From Voacanga thouarsii (taxonomy: Eukaryota > Streptophyta > Magnoliopsida > Gentianales > Apocynaceae), in assembly GCA_026120185.1 (NCBI GenBank), contig JANUWF010001491.1, forward strand, positions 2,046,001 to 2,110,000: a stretch of DNA of 64,000 nucleotides, in the 5' to 3' direction. The position numbers and the translations under genes are program-made. Each line of letters begins with the position of its first letter. Position 1 is the stretch's first letter. Of this stretch, positions 36,202-48,484 are shown piece by piece. The notes under the pieces are model-generated. The model made no database searches. It saw nothing but the letters and a program-made list of their open reading frames with translations, and was not told the origin of the DNA.

Positions 36202-38121
36202 TTGGGTATCTCATGCGTATCATATATGGTGCAGTGGAAAAATAAAAATAAGATACCATCCAAGATCCGCATATGTGTGGAAAACAAGACATGTATATAT
36301 ATAACAAAGAAACAAAGATAACAATTTTTACCTTTCTTTGTTTGTGTGGAAAATAAAATTTTCCTTCTTCAAGTAAGATAGTTGTGGTGTGATCCAGCAA
36401 TCCTCCTGAAGAATCACCACAAGAGTTGTATGTTCAACCAACATAATTATAGTGTGTGATTATCTCTAACAGAAATTCACACAGAAGATCTCACACATGC
36501 ACCAAGATTTTCTATGCTAGCAGAAAATAACAATGGTGGCTGGGGTTTAGCTTCCTTGTTCTTCTTGATTAGCAAAACCAGAGAAAGAAGAAGAAGAAGA
36601 GTCTTGGATTCCCTCTTGGAAGAAGCCACACGAGAGAGAGAGAGAGAGATGTACAAGAGAACATGAAGATCATATCTCTATTATTCTCTTGAGAGGATGG
36701 CCCCACACACATTATTTCATGTGTGTTGATAAAAAGGAGCATTGGCACCCATTCCTTCATGTGTGCCCATTTGTTTGTTTTGTATGACTTCTTGCTTAAC
36801 AATAAAACCACTTTGATTATATCTCATATAACCAAAAGCCTCTACAAAAATCGTATCTGAGAATTCCAAACAATTCTCCAATTGCAATTGGAACACATCA
36901 AGTTCTCAGAATTATAAATTGGCCCATCAATTATAACTAATTATAATTTGGCCATATCAACCTCTCTTTCTTGTAATAAACCCCACTATGTTATCAAATA
37001 ACATCTTGAGTATATATTCCTCTTTTGTGTGTGACCTATTAGGTTTCTCGGTCAATTGGTAGCGAACATGAATTAATCCAAACGTCTTTGAAATTAATAA
37101 TCCTTAATTAATTAGAATTAATCCTATTAATTCTAATCATGATTGGTTTATTAATTCATCAATTAATAAACCAATATTCCCAGATCATAAGTGGTATCTA
37201 GCAACACATTATGACCACCCAAAAGTCCAGGAAATCAAGTGGTTTGACATGAATCCTTTAATAACAAACTACAGTGCAATTAACTCTTTTCACCATACAA
37301 TATCTCATTCGGTTTGGAGTACAGAATTAGTGCCAACTCCCTCCAAAATATATATTAATTCTGGCCCAAATATCATTATACTTGTACAAGGAACCCACTA
37401 CTCTCAATGTGTCTCAATTGGAACCCTTTCCAATACACATACGCCTTGGCCAAGGACTTATGAGTAGTAATTCCTACAAGTGGCCGTGAGATATTCTCCT
37501 CTACTATTAAGAGTGGTGAATCCTTTATTGACCCTCTCAACTACTTTCGTTTACCTCACAATGTACCCAATATCCATCTCATAGGCGGCCCTCGATCGAG
37601 CTCCGGAGATTGGAATCAAGGCATGAGGCTCAGCAAATAAACTACCATGGAGATCTCAAGTGTAAGGATACTTGCACGTTAGCTATATTAAGATTACATC
37701 ACTGGCATTAAATAGTTATCCATGTGATTATCTCAAAGCTAGGTCATCCAATGAATTTGTTCCATTAACAAGCATCCATGTGTTAACTTTGACTATCTCA
37801 ATACTCACGGTTATGAGAACCACCGCCTGATCGAATCAGAAAGTCTAACACATGCTAGTCTTAATGTATTAATGATATCCTGTCTCATTAATACTATAAC
37901 TAGGGACTATTTAAGTACTAACACCATCCAGTGTAGTAGAAATCTCATATCATGATCTTTATCATGATTTTCTTAAGACAGTGTTGTACTAGAGACTTTA
38001 TCAAATAGTTATATTACTTAAAGTAAACAAAAGAAACTATAAGATAAATAATGCCTTTTATTAAAATAAATTGTGTCATATACAATGTACACGTGATTGC
38101 CTCTAGGGCACAACACTAATA
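36200..38121 (-). mobile_element. Copia solo LTR of the C2/C3 family (1922 bp) nested in a GA tract
   Basis: On the plus strand it starts TGTTGGGTATCTCATGCG (36200) and ends GGGCACAACACTAATA (38121), the reverse complement of the C2/C3 LTR start TGTTAGTGTTGTGCCC. The terminal CA has become TA. Flanks on both sides are GA repeats (AGAGA), compatible with a TSD but not diagnostic. It resembles C3's 3' LTR (42835-44556) across its length. No interior remains and no gene is inside. Confidence 0.87.
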
Positions 38122-40050
38122 AGAGAGAGAGAGAATTAGCATGATATGTTATAGGTTGAGGGGAAGAAGATGAACAAAAGAGTTGTTCTTAGTTACCTTG
38201 ATGATGTTCTTGAGACTTCAAGGAAAAAAAACTGGTTTTGATCCGAATGCCAATTTTTATTTTCGAGATTTGATGTTATAAATTCCAGAAATGAACTCTA
38301 GGGAGTATGTAGGAGTATTCTAGAGTTTTTTTGAGAGGGATTGGATGTGTTTAGAGTGGCCTTTGGCTTGAAGAAAGGTAGTGTGTATTCTTGGTGTTCT
38401 TGGTAAAAATGGAGAGAATTAGAAAAAGCATATGCACGAAATTCTGGAGAGTGTTGGCTGAATGGTTTAGGGAATTCAGGGGTTTCAGTTTTCAGCTTAG
38501 AGAGGGAGAGAAAAATCTGATTGTTTGAAATTCAAATGGAGTGATTTGAGGAGTGGTTTGAGGTAGAAGATATGTTAAAGGTGTTTGATTGTTGGTGGTT
38601 TCTTGGAGCAGCAATGGTGCAGGCTGGACTGTTTAGTTTTTCTGAAATGAATGAATGTTAATATAGCTCTAAGGCTGGCCAAAATTTTGAGCTCAATGGT
38701 AGAGAAATTTCTGGTTATGTAGCCTAGTACAAGAGTGTTTTCATGGAGCAAATGCTGGAAAGTTTTTTGAAGTTCAAATTGAAGTTTGAATGGAGTGATC
38801 TTTGGAGATATTTGAGGTGTGGTTATGGAGTCCAAATATTCAAGGTAAGTGGAGAGGTTAATGGTGTTTAGTTCATGGCTGATCGAGGGTCAATTTATAG
38901 AGGTTTGAGGGTGGTTTTCGGCTAAGGCTTGAAGGGAACAAAGCTGGAAATTTTCTGGTTTCATGGTGTTCATGGTTCGAAGGTTTGTTGTAATTTTCTA
39001 TGCAGTTTTTTTGCAATTTTCCAGCCCGATTTGCAGAGGGTTTTGAGAGGTGTTTGAGGATCCTTGAAGGCTGGTTTCCAGCCTTCTTTATGGATGAAAA
39101 GTAGAGGAGTGTTGCTAGCTTGAAGGCAGAAGAAACAGCTCTATTTCTGGTTGAACATCAACAAAATTGCCTAGAATTTTTTCCTGGTTTGTGCAGTTTT
39201 TGTGCAATCCGTTTTTGCCCAAAAATTTCAGACTTCAAGCTGAATAAATTTCCATTTTTCTGGTAGCAAATGAGTAAGAAAGATGGTTGTAATTTTTGAA
39301 GGTTAGGTTGCTCAAGAATCTGAAAAATTTCCAGATTTCTTCCATGAAGAATATGAATACTATGGAGATAAGTTTGAAGGTTCAACCATGGTGATTAATT
39401 TTCCTTGGGAACCTTCCCTAACTCTTCTCCTATTTTCAGTCAATTCTCCAACTTTCAAGATTCATTTTTGAAATTCAAAGGCAAGAAATCCTTGCTGAAT
39501 TTTCTGGAATTTTAAAGATGAATTTTGATAAATTTTGAACAAATTTAATTTGTGAAGAGGTTAGGACAAGCTAGATGTAATAAAATGGACAAAATTGCTC
39601 TAGAATTCTTTTTAGGACATGATGAGAGGATTAGAACATTCTCTTCATGTCTCCCCTATGATAATACTCCTATCTTTATGGAATTCAAGAAATCAAAAAT
39701 TCAAATTTAAGTAATATAATCATGATAAAAAAAATTTAAATGATGAGATTTAAACTCATGACCTTAGAGCTTAATTCACAAAGCTCTAAACACTCAATCA
39801 TAACAACTCTTGTTCTTATTTTCTCACCCAAATATTCTTCTTATTTAATCCTCAAGCTATCTTCCAATTTTCACCTCAAGTAAAATTACCATTTTACCCT
39901 TCCTACTCAATAAGCATAAGTAAGCCTTTTAACCTATAAATCACAATTCTCAAGCACACAAAATAATTCAAAAATATATATTCATGCAAAATGATATGAT
40001 ATTCATCCCGACCTTTTTACTCTAGGGTTGGCTTTAGGTGGGGTTTCACA

Positions 40051-40860
40051 GATACTTTTGACAAGTTGAAAGAGTTTAAGGCTGAAGTAGAGCGTTGGAC
40101 AAGTAAATTGATCAAGACCTTACAATCGGATCATGGTGGAGAGTACATCCTGGGTGAATTCAAGAACTACATGGTACCTCATGGGATAGTAACCCAACTC
40201 TCTACGCCAAGGACACCCCAGCAGAATGGAATAGCTGAGAGAAGGAACAGGACATTGATGGAAATGGTCTGAAGCATGATGTCTCATGCTACTCTTCTAG
40301 TGTCTTTTTGGGGATATGCCCTGGAAACAATGGCATACATTCCGAACTTAGTGCCTTCCAAGTCAGTACCTAGGACTCTCTATGAGATGTGGACTGGGTG
40401 TAAGCCAGGTCTTAATCATCTTAGGATATGGGATTATCCAGCTTATGTACTGGTCAAGGGAGACCAGTTGGAACAAAGATTAGAATTATGCTATTTTGTT
40501 CGGTATCCAAAAGGGACAAACGGTGGTTACTTTTTCATCCTATGGAGCAGAAAGTACTAGTAAGTACCAATGCATGATACTTAAAGGATGATCAGAGTAC
40601 TTCTATGAAAGATTCAACTAGGTTGGAACTTAAGGAGAACTTATCTTTGAAATCAACTTCTTTTGACCCGATTGTGGAACAAGAAGAGGCACAACCTCAA
40701 GAGCCTGTACAATTGGAGCGCCGTCATAGTGGAAGAGTGTCTAGGGTTCCGGAGAGATGGACTGGAGAAGCTTTCGAGCTAGTCTTCAACCATCAAGAAC
40801 AAGACCCCACTAGATACGAGGAGGCTGTTGTTGATGTCGATGCAAATCTATAACATGAAG
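40051..40860 (+). pseudogene. C1 integrase, C-terminal half and linker to RT
   Basis: Resumes the integrase core: DTFDKLKEFKAEVERW, LQSDHGGEYI, then QQNGIAERRNRTLMEMV with the catalytic glutamate, followed by FWGYALETMAYI and SKSVPRTLYEMWTG. One in-frame stop (TGA at about 40270) lies in the MV.SMMSH stretch. The linker up to 40852 has RRHSGRVSRVPERW, the hydrophilic motif seen before copia RT domains. Confidence 0.87.
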
Positions 40861-42357
40861 TAATGAAAGCCGAGATTGAGTCTATGTACTTCAATTAGGT
40901 TTGGGATCTTGTAGCTTCAAATGAAGGGATAAAACCCATTGGGTGTAAGTGGGTATATAAGAAGAAGAGGGGAGTGGATGGGAAGATGGAAACTTTCAAA
41001 GCTAAGCTTGTGGTGAAATGGTATACTCAGAAATAAGGAATCGATTATGAGGAGACCATTTCCTTGGTAGCCATGTTTAAGTCCATCCGTATCCTTCTTA
41101 CTATCACATGTCATTATGACCACGAAATATGGCAAAGGATGTTAAGACAACATTTTTAAATGGCCATCTTAGCGAAGACATCTATGTGTCCCAATCGGAA
41201 GGCTTTATTGCTGAAGGTCAAGAGCATATGGTTTGCAAGCCTAAGAAGTCCATTTATGGATTTAAGCAGTCATTGAGAGCATGGAACATTTGTTTTGATA
41301 AGACTGTAAAGTCTTATAGTTTTATTCAAAACGAGGATGAACCATGTGTGTATAGGAAACTTGAATGCATTAATGTAGTTTTTCTTGTCTTGTATATGGA
41401 TGACATTCTACTAATTGGAGATGATGTAGGGTCATTATTATCTACAAAGGTTTAGCTGTCTAGTCAATTCAATATGAAGGACTTGAGAGAAACCAGCTAC
41501 ATTCTCGGGATTAGACTTCTTAGAAATAGGAAGTAGAGAATGCTAAGATTATCCTAAGTGGCATACATTGACAAGATGTGGCCAGGTACAGCATGGACTT
41601 ATGCAAAAGAGCTCTAATTCCTTGCAGATATAGGTTGTTATTTTCTCCAAGGGACTGTCCTAAGTCTCAAGAAGAAAAAGACAGAATGAGTAAGATTCCC
41701 TACGTTTCAACTGTGGGAAGTCTAATGTACACCATACTATTTAATAGACCAAATATCTAATTTGTCGTAGGCTTAGTTAGCAGATATCAGTTAAACCCTG
41801 GGGAGGTTCCTTGGCAAGCTGTAAAGTATATTCTCAAGTACCTCAAGAGAATGAGAGATTATATATTGGTTTACAGGGCTGATGACTTAGTTCCTATAGG
41901 ATACACAGACTCAGACTTCCAAGCAGATAAGGATAAGAAAAAATCCACTAGTGGATATGTCTTCACCTTGTCTAGACGAGCTATTTCATGGAGAAGTATC
42001 AAGCAATCTTGTATTGCTGACTCAACTATGGAAGCTGAGTATGCGGCAGCTTCAAAGGCATCTAAGGAAGCTGTCTGGCTTCTGAAGTTCTTCTCAGAAC
42101 TTGGAGTCATGCCACTTATGGACAAGCTGATTGTGATGTATTGCGATAACACTAGAGCAATATCACAATCTAAAGAACCTAGGAACCACAATAAGAGGAA
42201 ACACATTGAGAGGAAGTACCACCCGATTTGAGATTTCATCCAGAGATGGGAAGTCGTGGTGAACAATGTAGCTGATCCATTCACCAAGCTTTTGGCTATG
42301 AGAGTCTTCAAGAGACACTTAGATGCCATAGGGATGGGCACCTACGAACTTACTTAG
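40861..42357 (+). pseudogene. C1 reverse transcriptase and RNase H
   Basis: RT starts near 40900 with IKPIGCKWVYKKK. A -1 shift near 41140 (MDVKT region) and several stops follow. The active-site box YMDD is kept (LYMDDILLIGDD, about 41392-41430). RNase H at 41851-42231 is open, with GYTDSDFQADKD, SGYVFTLSRRAISW, STMEAEYAAASKA and YCDNTRAISQSKEP, so the acidic catalytic residues remain. The frame ends at TAG 42355-42357, just before the polypurine tract. Confidence 0.87.
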
Positions 42358-42367
42358 TCTTCAAGTG

Positions 42368-42379
42368 CAAGTGGGAGAT
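42368..42379 (+). other. C1 polypurine tract
   Basis: CAAGTGGGAGAT directly precedes the LTR start TGTTGGGAAATATGCCC. AAGTGGGAGATTG is the usual copia 3' junction. Confidence 0.85.
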
Positions 42380-42834
42380 TGTTGGGAAATATGCCCTCTT
42401 AGACTAAATTTCTGATGTAAATATCGAGTGTTTTAATAAAAGAATTTATTTTCAAAAATTATTTGTGATTTTACATCTTATTTGTGCATAATTACATTTG
42501 GAAAAGACCCATTATGTTTAAGTAAGTGGTCTATGTGAATGGAGGTCTTTCACAGTAAGGTATGGATCACGAGTTACATAACACATAAACGTTCGTTCTT
42601 AACCGATTGATGAGAATGGGAATCTCATCATGTCTAGGTTATTATGTTGTGAATTCCAAATAGGGTATGGCTTACCTTTAGCCAGTCAGTACTCTATTAC
42701 TTCATGACATAAGCGTATTTCGAATACGTAGAATAGAACTTATGGTAGTGGTTTCTAAAAGTACTATATGGTAGAAACCAAGACTACTACTGCTACAGCG
42801 TGGACTAGTACTCTACAACTTGAGTATGAGTTGT
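42380..42834 (+). repeat. C1 3' LTR, first 455 bp
   Basis: Starts TGTTGGGAAATATGCCCTC and runs to 42834, where the C3 LTR end begins. It shares block order with the solo LTR at 17569-19344 (the TTCACAGTAAG block, the TACAGCGT block and TTGAGTATGAGTTG). Confidence 0.87.
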
Positions 42835-44556
42835 GTTGGGTATCTCAGGCTCATATCCTATACGGCGTAGTGGAAAATAAAATGAGAAACCCTCCCAGGA
42901 CTATTCTATATGTGGAAAACAAGACATAATGACAATAAAGGTAATAGCTTTTACCGTTGAGTGATCATGCAAAGAATAAAATTTTCTTTTTCAAGTTGAG
43001 GCACGATCCAGCAATCCTCGTGATCAACCTCCACGTGAGTTGAACATCTAACCACTATAACCACAGTGTGTGATTATCTCTAATAGTAATCCACACAGAG
43101 GAATACTCAAGCACGTAGCTTTCTGTGCTAGCGAAATTCTAAGTGGCGGCTAGGGTTCCTCCTCAATATCAAATCGAGAGAGAAGAAGAAGAAGAAGAGA
43201 AGGTTTAGGTGGTTGTGGTTTTTCTCACGTGAATCACCCTTAGGGATTTTCGGTTATATCATCATAAAACTAAAAAAATCACTGAAAATCTGGAATTCTA
43301 AAATAATTAGAGTTCCTTAATTGTAATAGGAAATATCAAGTTCTCACAATTACAACTTGTACCACAAATTATAACTAATTATAATTTGTCCACAACAACT
43401 TCTCTTTCTCTTAATTAACCCCATAATGTTATCAAAAAAATCATGAGTATATAATCCTCTATTGTGTGTGACCTAATAGGTTTTCTAGTCAATTGGTAGA
43501 CAATATGAATTAATCCAAACGTCTTTGAGATTAATAATTCATAATTAATTAGAATTAATCCTATTAATTCTAATCAAGATTGGTTTATTAATTCATCAAT
43601 TAATAAACCCATATTCCCAGATCATGAGCAGTATCTAGCAACACATTATGACCACCCAAGAGTCCAGGAAGTCAAGTGGCTTGACATGAAGCCTTCAATA
43701 ACAAACTTCAGTGCAATAAACTCCTTTCACCATACAATATCTTATTCGGTTTGGAGTACGAAATTAGTGCCAACTCCCTCCAGAATTAATTCTGGCACGA
43801 ATACAATAGTACTTGTAGCAGGAACCCACTACTCTAGATATATATATCAATTGGAACTGTTTCCAATACATAATCGCCTTGGCTAAGGACTTTCTGAGTA
43901 GTAATTCCTACAAGTGGCCATGAGATATTCGCCCCTACTATTAGGAGTGGTGAATCCTTTATTGACCCTCTCAACTATTTTCGTTTACCTCACAATGTAC
44001 CCAATATCGATCCAATAGGCGGCCCTCGATCGAGCTCCGGAGGTAGGAATCAAAGTACAAAGCTCAGCAAACAAAGTACCTTGGAGACCTCAAGTCTACG
44101 GATACTTGCATGTTTACTATATTGAGATTATATCACTGGCACTAAATAGTTATCTATATGATTATCTCAAAGCTAGGTCATCCAATGAACTTGTTCCATT
44201 AACAAGCATCGATATGTTAACTTTGAGTATCCTAATACTCACGGTTATGAGAACCACCGCCTTATCAAATCATAAAGTCTAACACATGTTAGTCTTAACG
44301 CATTAATGATATCCTGTCTCATTAATACTATGACTAGGGACTATTTAAGTACTAACACCATCCAGTGTAGTAGGAATCTCATATCATGATCTCTATCATG
44401 ATTCCCTTAACACAGTGTTGTACTAGGGACTTTATCGAACAGTTATATTACCTAAAGTAAACAAAAAGAAACTGTAAGATAAATAATACTTTTTATTAAA
44501 ATAAAATGTGTCATATGCAATGTACAAGTGATTGCCTCTATGGCACAACACTAACA
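42835..44556 (-). repeat. C3 3' LTR (1722 bp)
   Basis: Plus-strand ends TGTTGGGTATCTC and GGCACAACACTAACA; in element sense it starts TGTTAGTGTTGTGCC. The polypurine tract AAATAGGAGTC precedes it on the minus strand. Left flank AGTTG (42830-42834) is the candidate TSD, whose partner is outside the window. Confidence 0.88.
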
Positions 44557-44561
44557 GACTC

Positions 44562-45065
44562 CTATTTGTACTTGAGCCAATTATTCATGTATCTAATACT
44601 GAATGATTCAACATGACAATCATGTTTCTTTTGGGATCGTGTTTTCGTAAGCGGGTCAGCTATGTTCTCATCCGTGAGAACTCTCTCTGTCTTTAAATAA
44701 TTCCTATCTATGATCTCCCGGATCAGATGATAGTGTTGCAGTACGTGTTTGGATCGTTGTTGAGACCGCGGCTCCTTTGCTTGTGCAATGGCTCCGTTAT
44801 TATCACAATACAAGGTTATTGGACCAACAATACTAGGAACAACACCCAGTTCTGTCACGAACTTCTTGATCCAAACAGCCTCCATAGCAACTTCAGAAGC
44901 AACTATGTACTCAGCTTCTGTCGTTCGAGTCGGCAATAGTCTCTTGTTTGGAACTTTTCCAACTTATTACCCCTCCGCACAACGGAAACACGTAGCCGGA
45001 TTATAATTTGAAATTATCTTTGTCAGATTGAAAATTGGCATCAGTATACCCGTTTTTTTTCAAAT
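44562..45065 (-). pseudogene. C3 RNase H, C-terminal part of pol
   Basis: Minus strand, starting at the C2 insertion point (45065). GYTDANFQSDKDNF is followed by a stop and a frameshift near 44935. The open stretch 44936-44562 then has TEAEYIVASEVAMEAVW, TLYCDNNGAIAQAKEP and the terminal FSIRYMNNWLKYK. These are the last catalytic residues of copia RNase H. The stop lies a few bases before the polypurine tract. Confidence 0.88.
45061..45065. repeat. TSD CAAAT, left copy (right copy 54119-54123)
   Basis: Identical pentamers flank C2. C3's pol reading continues across the site in antisense. Confidence 0.92.
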
Positions 45066-46756
45066 TGTTAGTGTTATGCCCTAGAGGCAATCACTTGTAC
45101 CATGTATATTGCATATTAAATTAATAAGAGGCATTCTTTATCTTTCGGTTTGATTGTTATATCTAAATATGTGTACAAACTGTTAGATAAAGTCCCTAGT
45201 ACAACACAGTGTTAAGGAAATCATGATAGAGATCATGATGTGAGATTTCTACTACACTATGCAGTGTTTGTACTTAAATAATCCCCAGTCATAGTATTAA
45301 TAAGATGTGACATTATTAATAAGCCAAGACTGGCACATGTTATATCTCTTAATTGGATCAAGCGGTGGTTCTCATATCCGTGGGTATTGGGATACTCAGG
45401 ATTAACGTGTGGATGCTTGTTTTGAAACAAGTTCATTGGATGACCTAGTTACGAGATAATCACTTGGATAACTATTTAGTGCCAGTGATAGAATCTCATT
45501 ATAGCAAGTGTGCAAGTATCCTTAGACTTGAGATCTCCAAGGTACTTTGTTTATCGAGCGTTGTACTTTGATTCTAATCATTGGAGTCTTATCTAGGACC
45601 GCCTATGGGATGGATATTGGGTACAACGTAAAGTAAACGAAAGTAGTTGAGAGGGTCAATAAAGGATTCACCACTCCTAATAGTAGGAGAGCATATCTCA
45701 AGGCCACTTGTAGAAATCATTACTCATGAAGTCCTTGGCCAAGGCGACTATGTGATGGAAATGGTTCCAATTGATACACATATCGAGTAATGGATTTCTT
45801 GAACAAGTACTAAAATATTCGGGCCAGAATTAATAATATTCTGGAGGGAGTTGGCACTAATTCCATGCTCTTGACCGAATGAGATATTGTATGTTGAAAG
45901 GAGTTTATTGCATTGATAATTTCCTATTGAAAGGTTCATATCAAGCCACTTGACTTTCTAGACTTTTGGGTGGTCAAGAGTCATTGCCAGATGTCGCTGT
46001 TGGTATGCTACATATGAATTTATTAATTAGAGAATTAATAAATTTAATCCTTTATTTTATTAAGGATTATTAATTCTAATATTGTTAGAATTAATATATA
46101 TTATGCTACCAATAAGACCAGGAAACCTAATAGGTCACACACAATAAAGGTTTAAATGCTCAAATATATTATTTGATAATATTGTGGGGTCAATTAAGAG
46201 AAGGGAATATATTTATAGGTGAATTATAAGTTTGTTATAATTCATGGGACCTAATTGTAATTAAGTAAACTTCAAAGACCAATTTGTTGACAATTGGACA
46301 TTGAAGGACTAAGTTGCAATTTATGGTAATTATAAATCTATAAATATAAGGAAACGGTTTCCTTAGGGTTTGAGACAGACTATTCACGCAATAATAGAGA
46401 AACCGTTTCTCTGCCTCTCTCTTGATCAAACCCTAGCCGTCTCTCTTCTTGATCAAAACCCTAGCCTCCTGAATTCTACTAGCATAGAATTGTGAGATTG
46501 TGAGCATTCAACCTTGTGTGGATTATCATTAGAGGGAGTTCTTTCTTGGACTTTAGTTGAGCTCTAGTGAACGGTTTTGGATAATCTGGATTGCGCCTGC
46601 GTTCTTATTTCTAAAATTTTTGAATTCCGGCTTCACGAGGTAATAGACGCAATCTTCTCTTTTTCCCGTTTTTATTGCAAACCCGTGATCCATGGCTTGG
46701 ATTTCTTGTTGTTTTCCACTGCGCTTAATCTGATTATGCATGATAGAAATCCTACA
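45066..46756 (+). repeat. C2 5' LTR
   Basis: TGTTAGTGTTATGCC to AAATCCTACA, followed after one base by the primer site. Same length as the 3' LTR. It should carry the promoter. Confidence 0.95.
46339..46409 (+). promoter_or_regulatory. Candidate TATA box and inverted repeat in C2 5' LTR
   Basis: TATAAATA at 46339-46346 is followed by GAAACGGTTTC (46351-46361) and, about 37 bases on, its reverse complement GAAACCGTTTC (46399-46409). The 3' LTR repeats the arrangement near 53702-53772. By position this could be the core promoter and transcript start of the element. This is inference from motif and place only. Confidence 0.45.
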
Positions 46757-46757
46757 G

Positions 46758-46769
46758 TGGTATCAGAGC
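46758..46769 (+). other. C2 primer binding site
   Basis: TGGTATCAGAGC, a perfect initiator tRNA-Met site, one base after the 5' LTR. Confidence 0.93.
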
Positions 46770-48484
46770 TAACGGGTTTGTGTTTTAATGGGATGTTTTA
46801 TTGCTTTGAATTGTTCAAGCATGTAAATTGCAAGATTACAGCATGTTAATTGTATGATCATGTCTGCTGGTTTGTGTGTAATCGTTTGGGTTTTTTTTGA
46901 ATAATCTGGGTTGCAGAAATCGTTTCTGCGTTGTGGGTTTTATGCTTTTGAAAATATTGCAGAATGGTTCTGCGTCTGTGTTCAGGTTTTGGCTTCAGTT
47001 GATGTTCCTCCTGTAATTACGCCTTCCGTTTAACAATTTGGATTGTTAAATTGATTGTGAGAATGATCACAATGGTTTGATAATAAAGATTAACAAAGAT
47101 CAACGTCAAAAACTGGTTTTGATTGATCTTGGAACGGCCCCGAACTGAACAAAAAAAATTTCCAGAAAATCCAAGCCGCACGCGGTGGTTACTGTTCGAT
47201 TTTTTTTTTTTTTAAAAGGTTCTGGAATAGAATTTTGAAAGGGAAAATCTCATTTGATGAGAGGTGGTAAAATAAAAAAATTTTCAAGGGACCGCCGTTA
47301 TCGTTGCGTGACGGGACCCAGAAGCATTTTCTCAAAATTAGTTTTGAGACAATCAATTTTATTTTTCAAAATAGTGATTTTGAAAATTTAAAATTAATGT
47401 ATTTTTCTTAAATGTTTATTGTAGAATTTGTTTTATTTTCCCAAAATAATGATTTTGGAATAATAAAAGTATATGTTTATTTTGTTTAAGCATAGTTAAT
47501 GGCATGGTGGATGGTTATGGACTAAAACAAACTATATCTATTCATGCATTTTTTACCGCTTTTTTTTTAATGAAATAGGGTCTGCGTGTCCTGCCTTCTC
47601 TCAAATTCTGATGTAATTCTCTTCTCATCTAACTCCCCTCGAATGTAACTCGAGGTTTCTCCTTTTAGGAAATTATGTAATTAGATTATATAGGTTAGAT
47701 TGAGGTAGAATTTTATTTTCAAGATTTTGAAGATGGCGTTCAAGATAAGGCGAGATGGTAAGATCCTCTACCTGTATCATGTATGAACACATAGGGTTAA
47801 CCATATTAATTTCCTTGGTGGCTTGATAAAATTAATTTACAAAGTCCATAACTATGCCACGTAATTGTTTATTATCATGTTTATCAATTTATGCTGCTTA
47901 TTGATAAATTGTATGCATGCCTAACAATGAGACCACTAAAAGGAATAAATCTCTCAAATAATATTAAATCTAATGCCTTCCATTAATATAGTGAGAACGA
48001 GAGCTCTTTTTCGAGACCAAGTTGTTGGGCAAGCCCAAGCCTACTTGACATCGAGTTTGTTCAAGCTATAGAATTTAAATTCATGTTAATGGGTTGGATT
48101 TAACTAATTTCTTTATCCTAGTTGGGCTAACCCAAGCATAAAGAAAATTAGAGGCAAAGTTAGGCTAGTATTTGATACTTTAATGATTAAAAGATGTTAA
48201 TCACCCAATGATTCAGTAGTTACTTTTTGATGTAATTGGTATTGGATACCTACCACTGAACTTAAGAGTGGCTTGTTGGGCTAACCCAAGGTTATTCTTA
48301 AGGAATTTGGATACTGATCCACTAAGAAAGTTTCCAACGGGCTTTCCCGAGTTAATAGTGAGGGCTATTGGTTTGAGTAAAATAGTGGAATAATTATGCG
48401 CTTAATTAAAGACCTAATTCATTGCATTACATTTGCATATACATGTTCTAATAATTCTATCTTTACATCTAGGTCATTTGCATC
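46770..48484 (+). other. C2 leader
   Basis: About 1.7 kb of non-coding leader between primer site and gag. The part 47760-48484 appears inverted as C3's leader at 57556-58297 (for example the ATCTTTACATCTAGGTCATTTGC block next to gag). No gene is supported. Confidence 0.8.

Larger units (their letters stand above)
33766..40050 (-). mobile_element. Chromovirus solo LTR inside C1 integrase (itself interrupted)
   Basis: TGTAACACCCC at 33766 to GGGGTTTCACA at 40050. Without the nested copia LTR (36200-38121) it is about 4363 bp, the same class as 2374-6684. Flanks are GAATC (33761-33765) and GATAC (40051-40055), an imperfect TSD. The integrase frame of C1 continues across the removed insert with the correct residues, confirming a simple insertion. 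Contains an ATT microsatellite. No gene is supported inside. Confidence 0.9.
31521..42834 (+). mobile_element. C1: Ty1/copia element, plus strand, 5' LTR missing, split by a nested solo LTR
   Basis: The leader (31521-32190), gag, protease and integrase N-terminal half run to 33765. After the chromovirus solo LTR (33766-40050) the integrase resumes, followed by RT, RNase H, a polypurine tract (42368-42379) and the first 455 bp of the 3' LTR (42380-42834), where C3 is inserted. The domain order protease-integrase-RT-RNase H defines Ty1/copia. The 5' LTR was lost at the junction near 31520. The remaining 3' LTR must lie beyond the window. Confidence 0.87.

Noticed and set aside
44727..45006. Plus-strand ORFs opposite the C3 RNase H
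   Set aside because: Shadows of the minus-strand RNase H, which has clear catalytic motifs.
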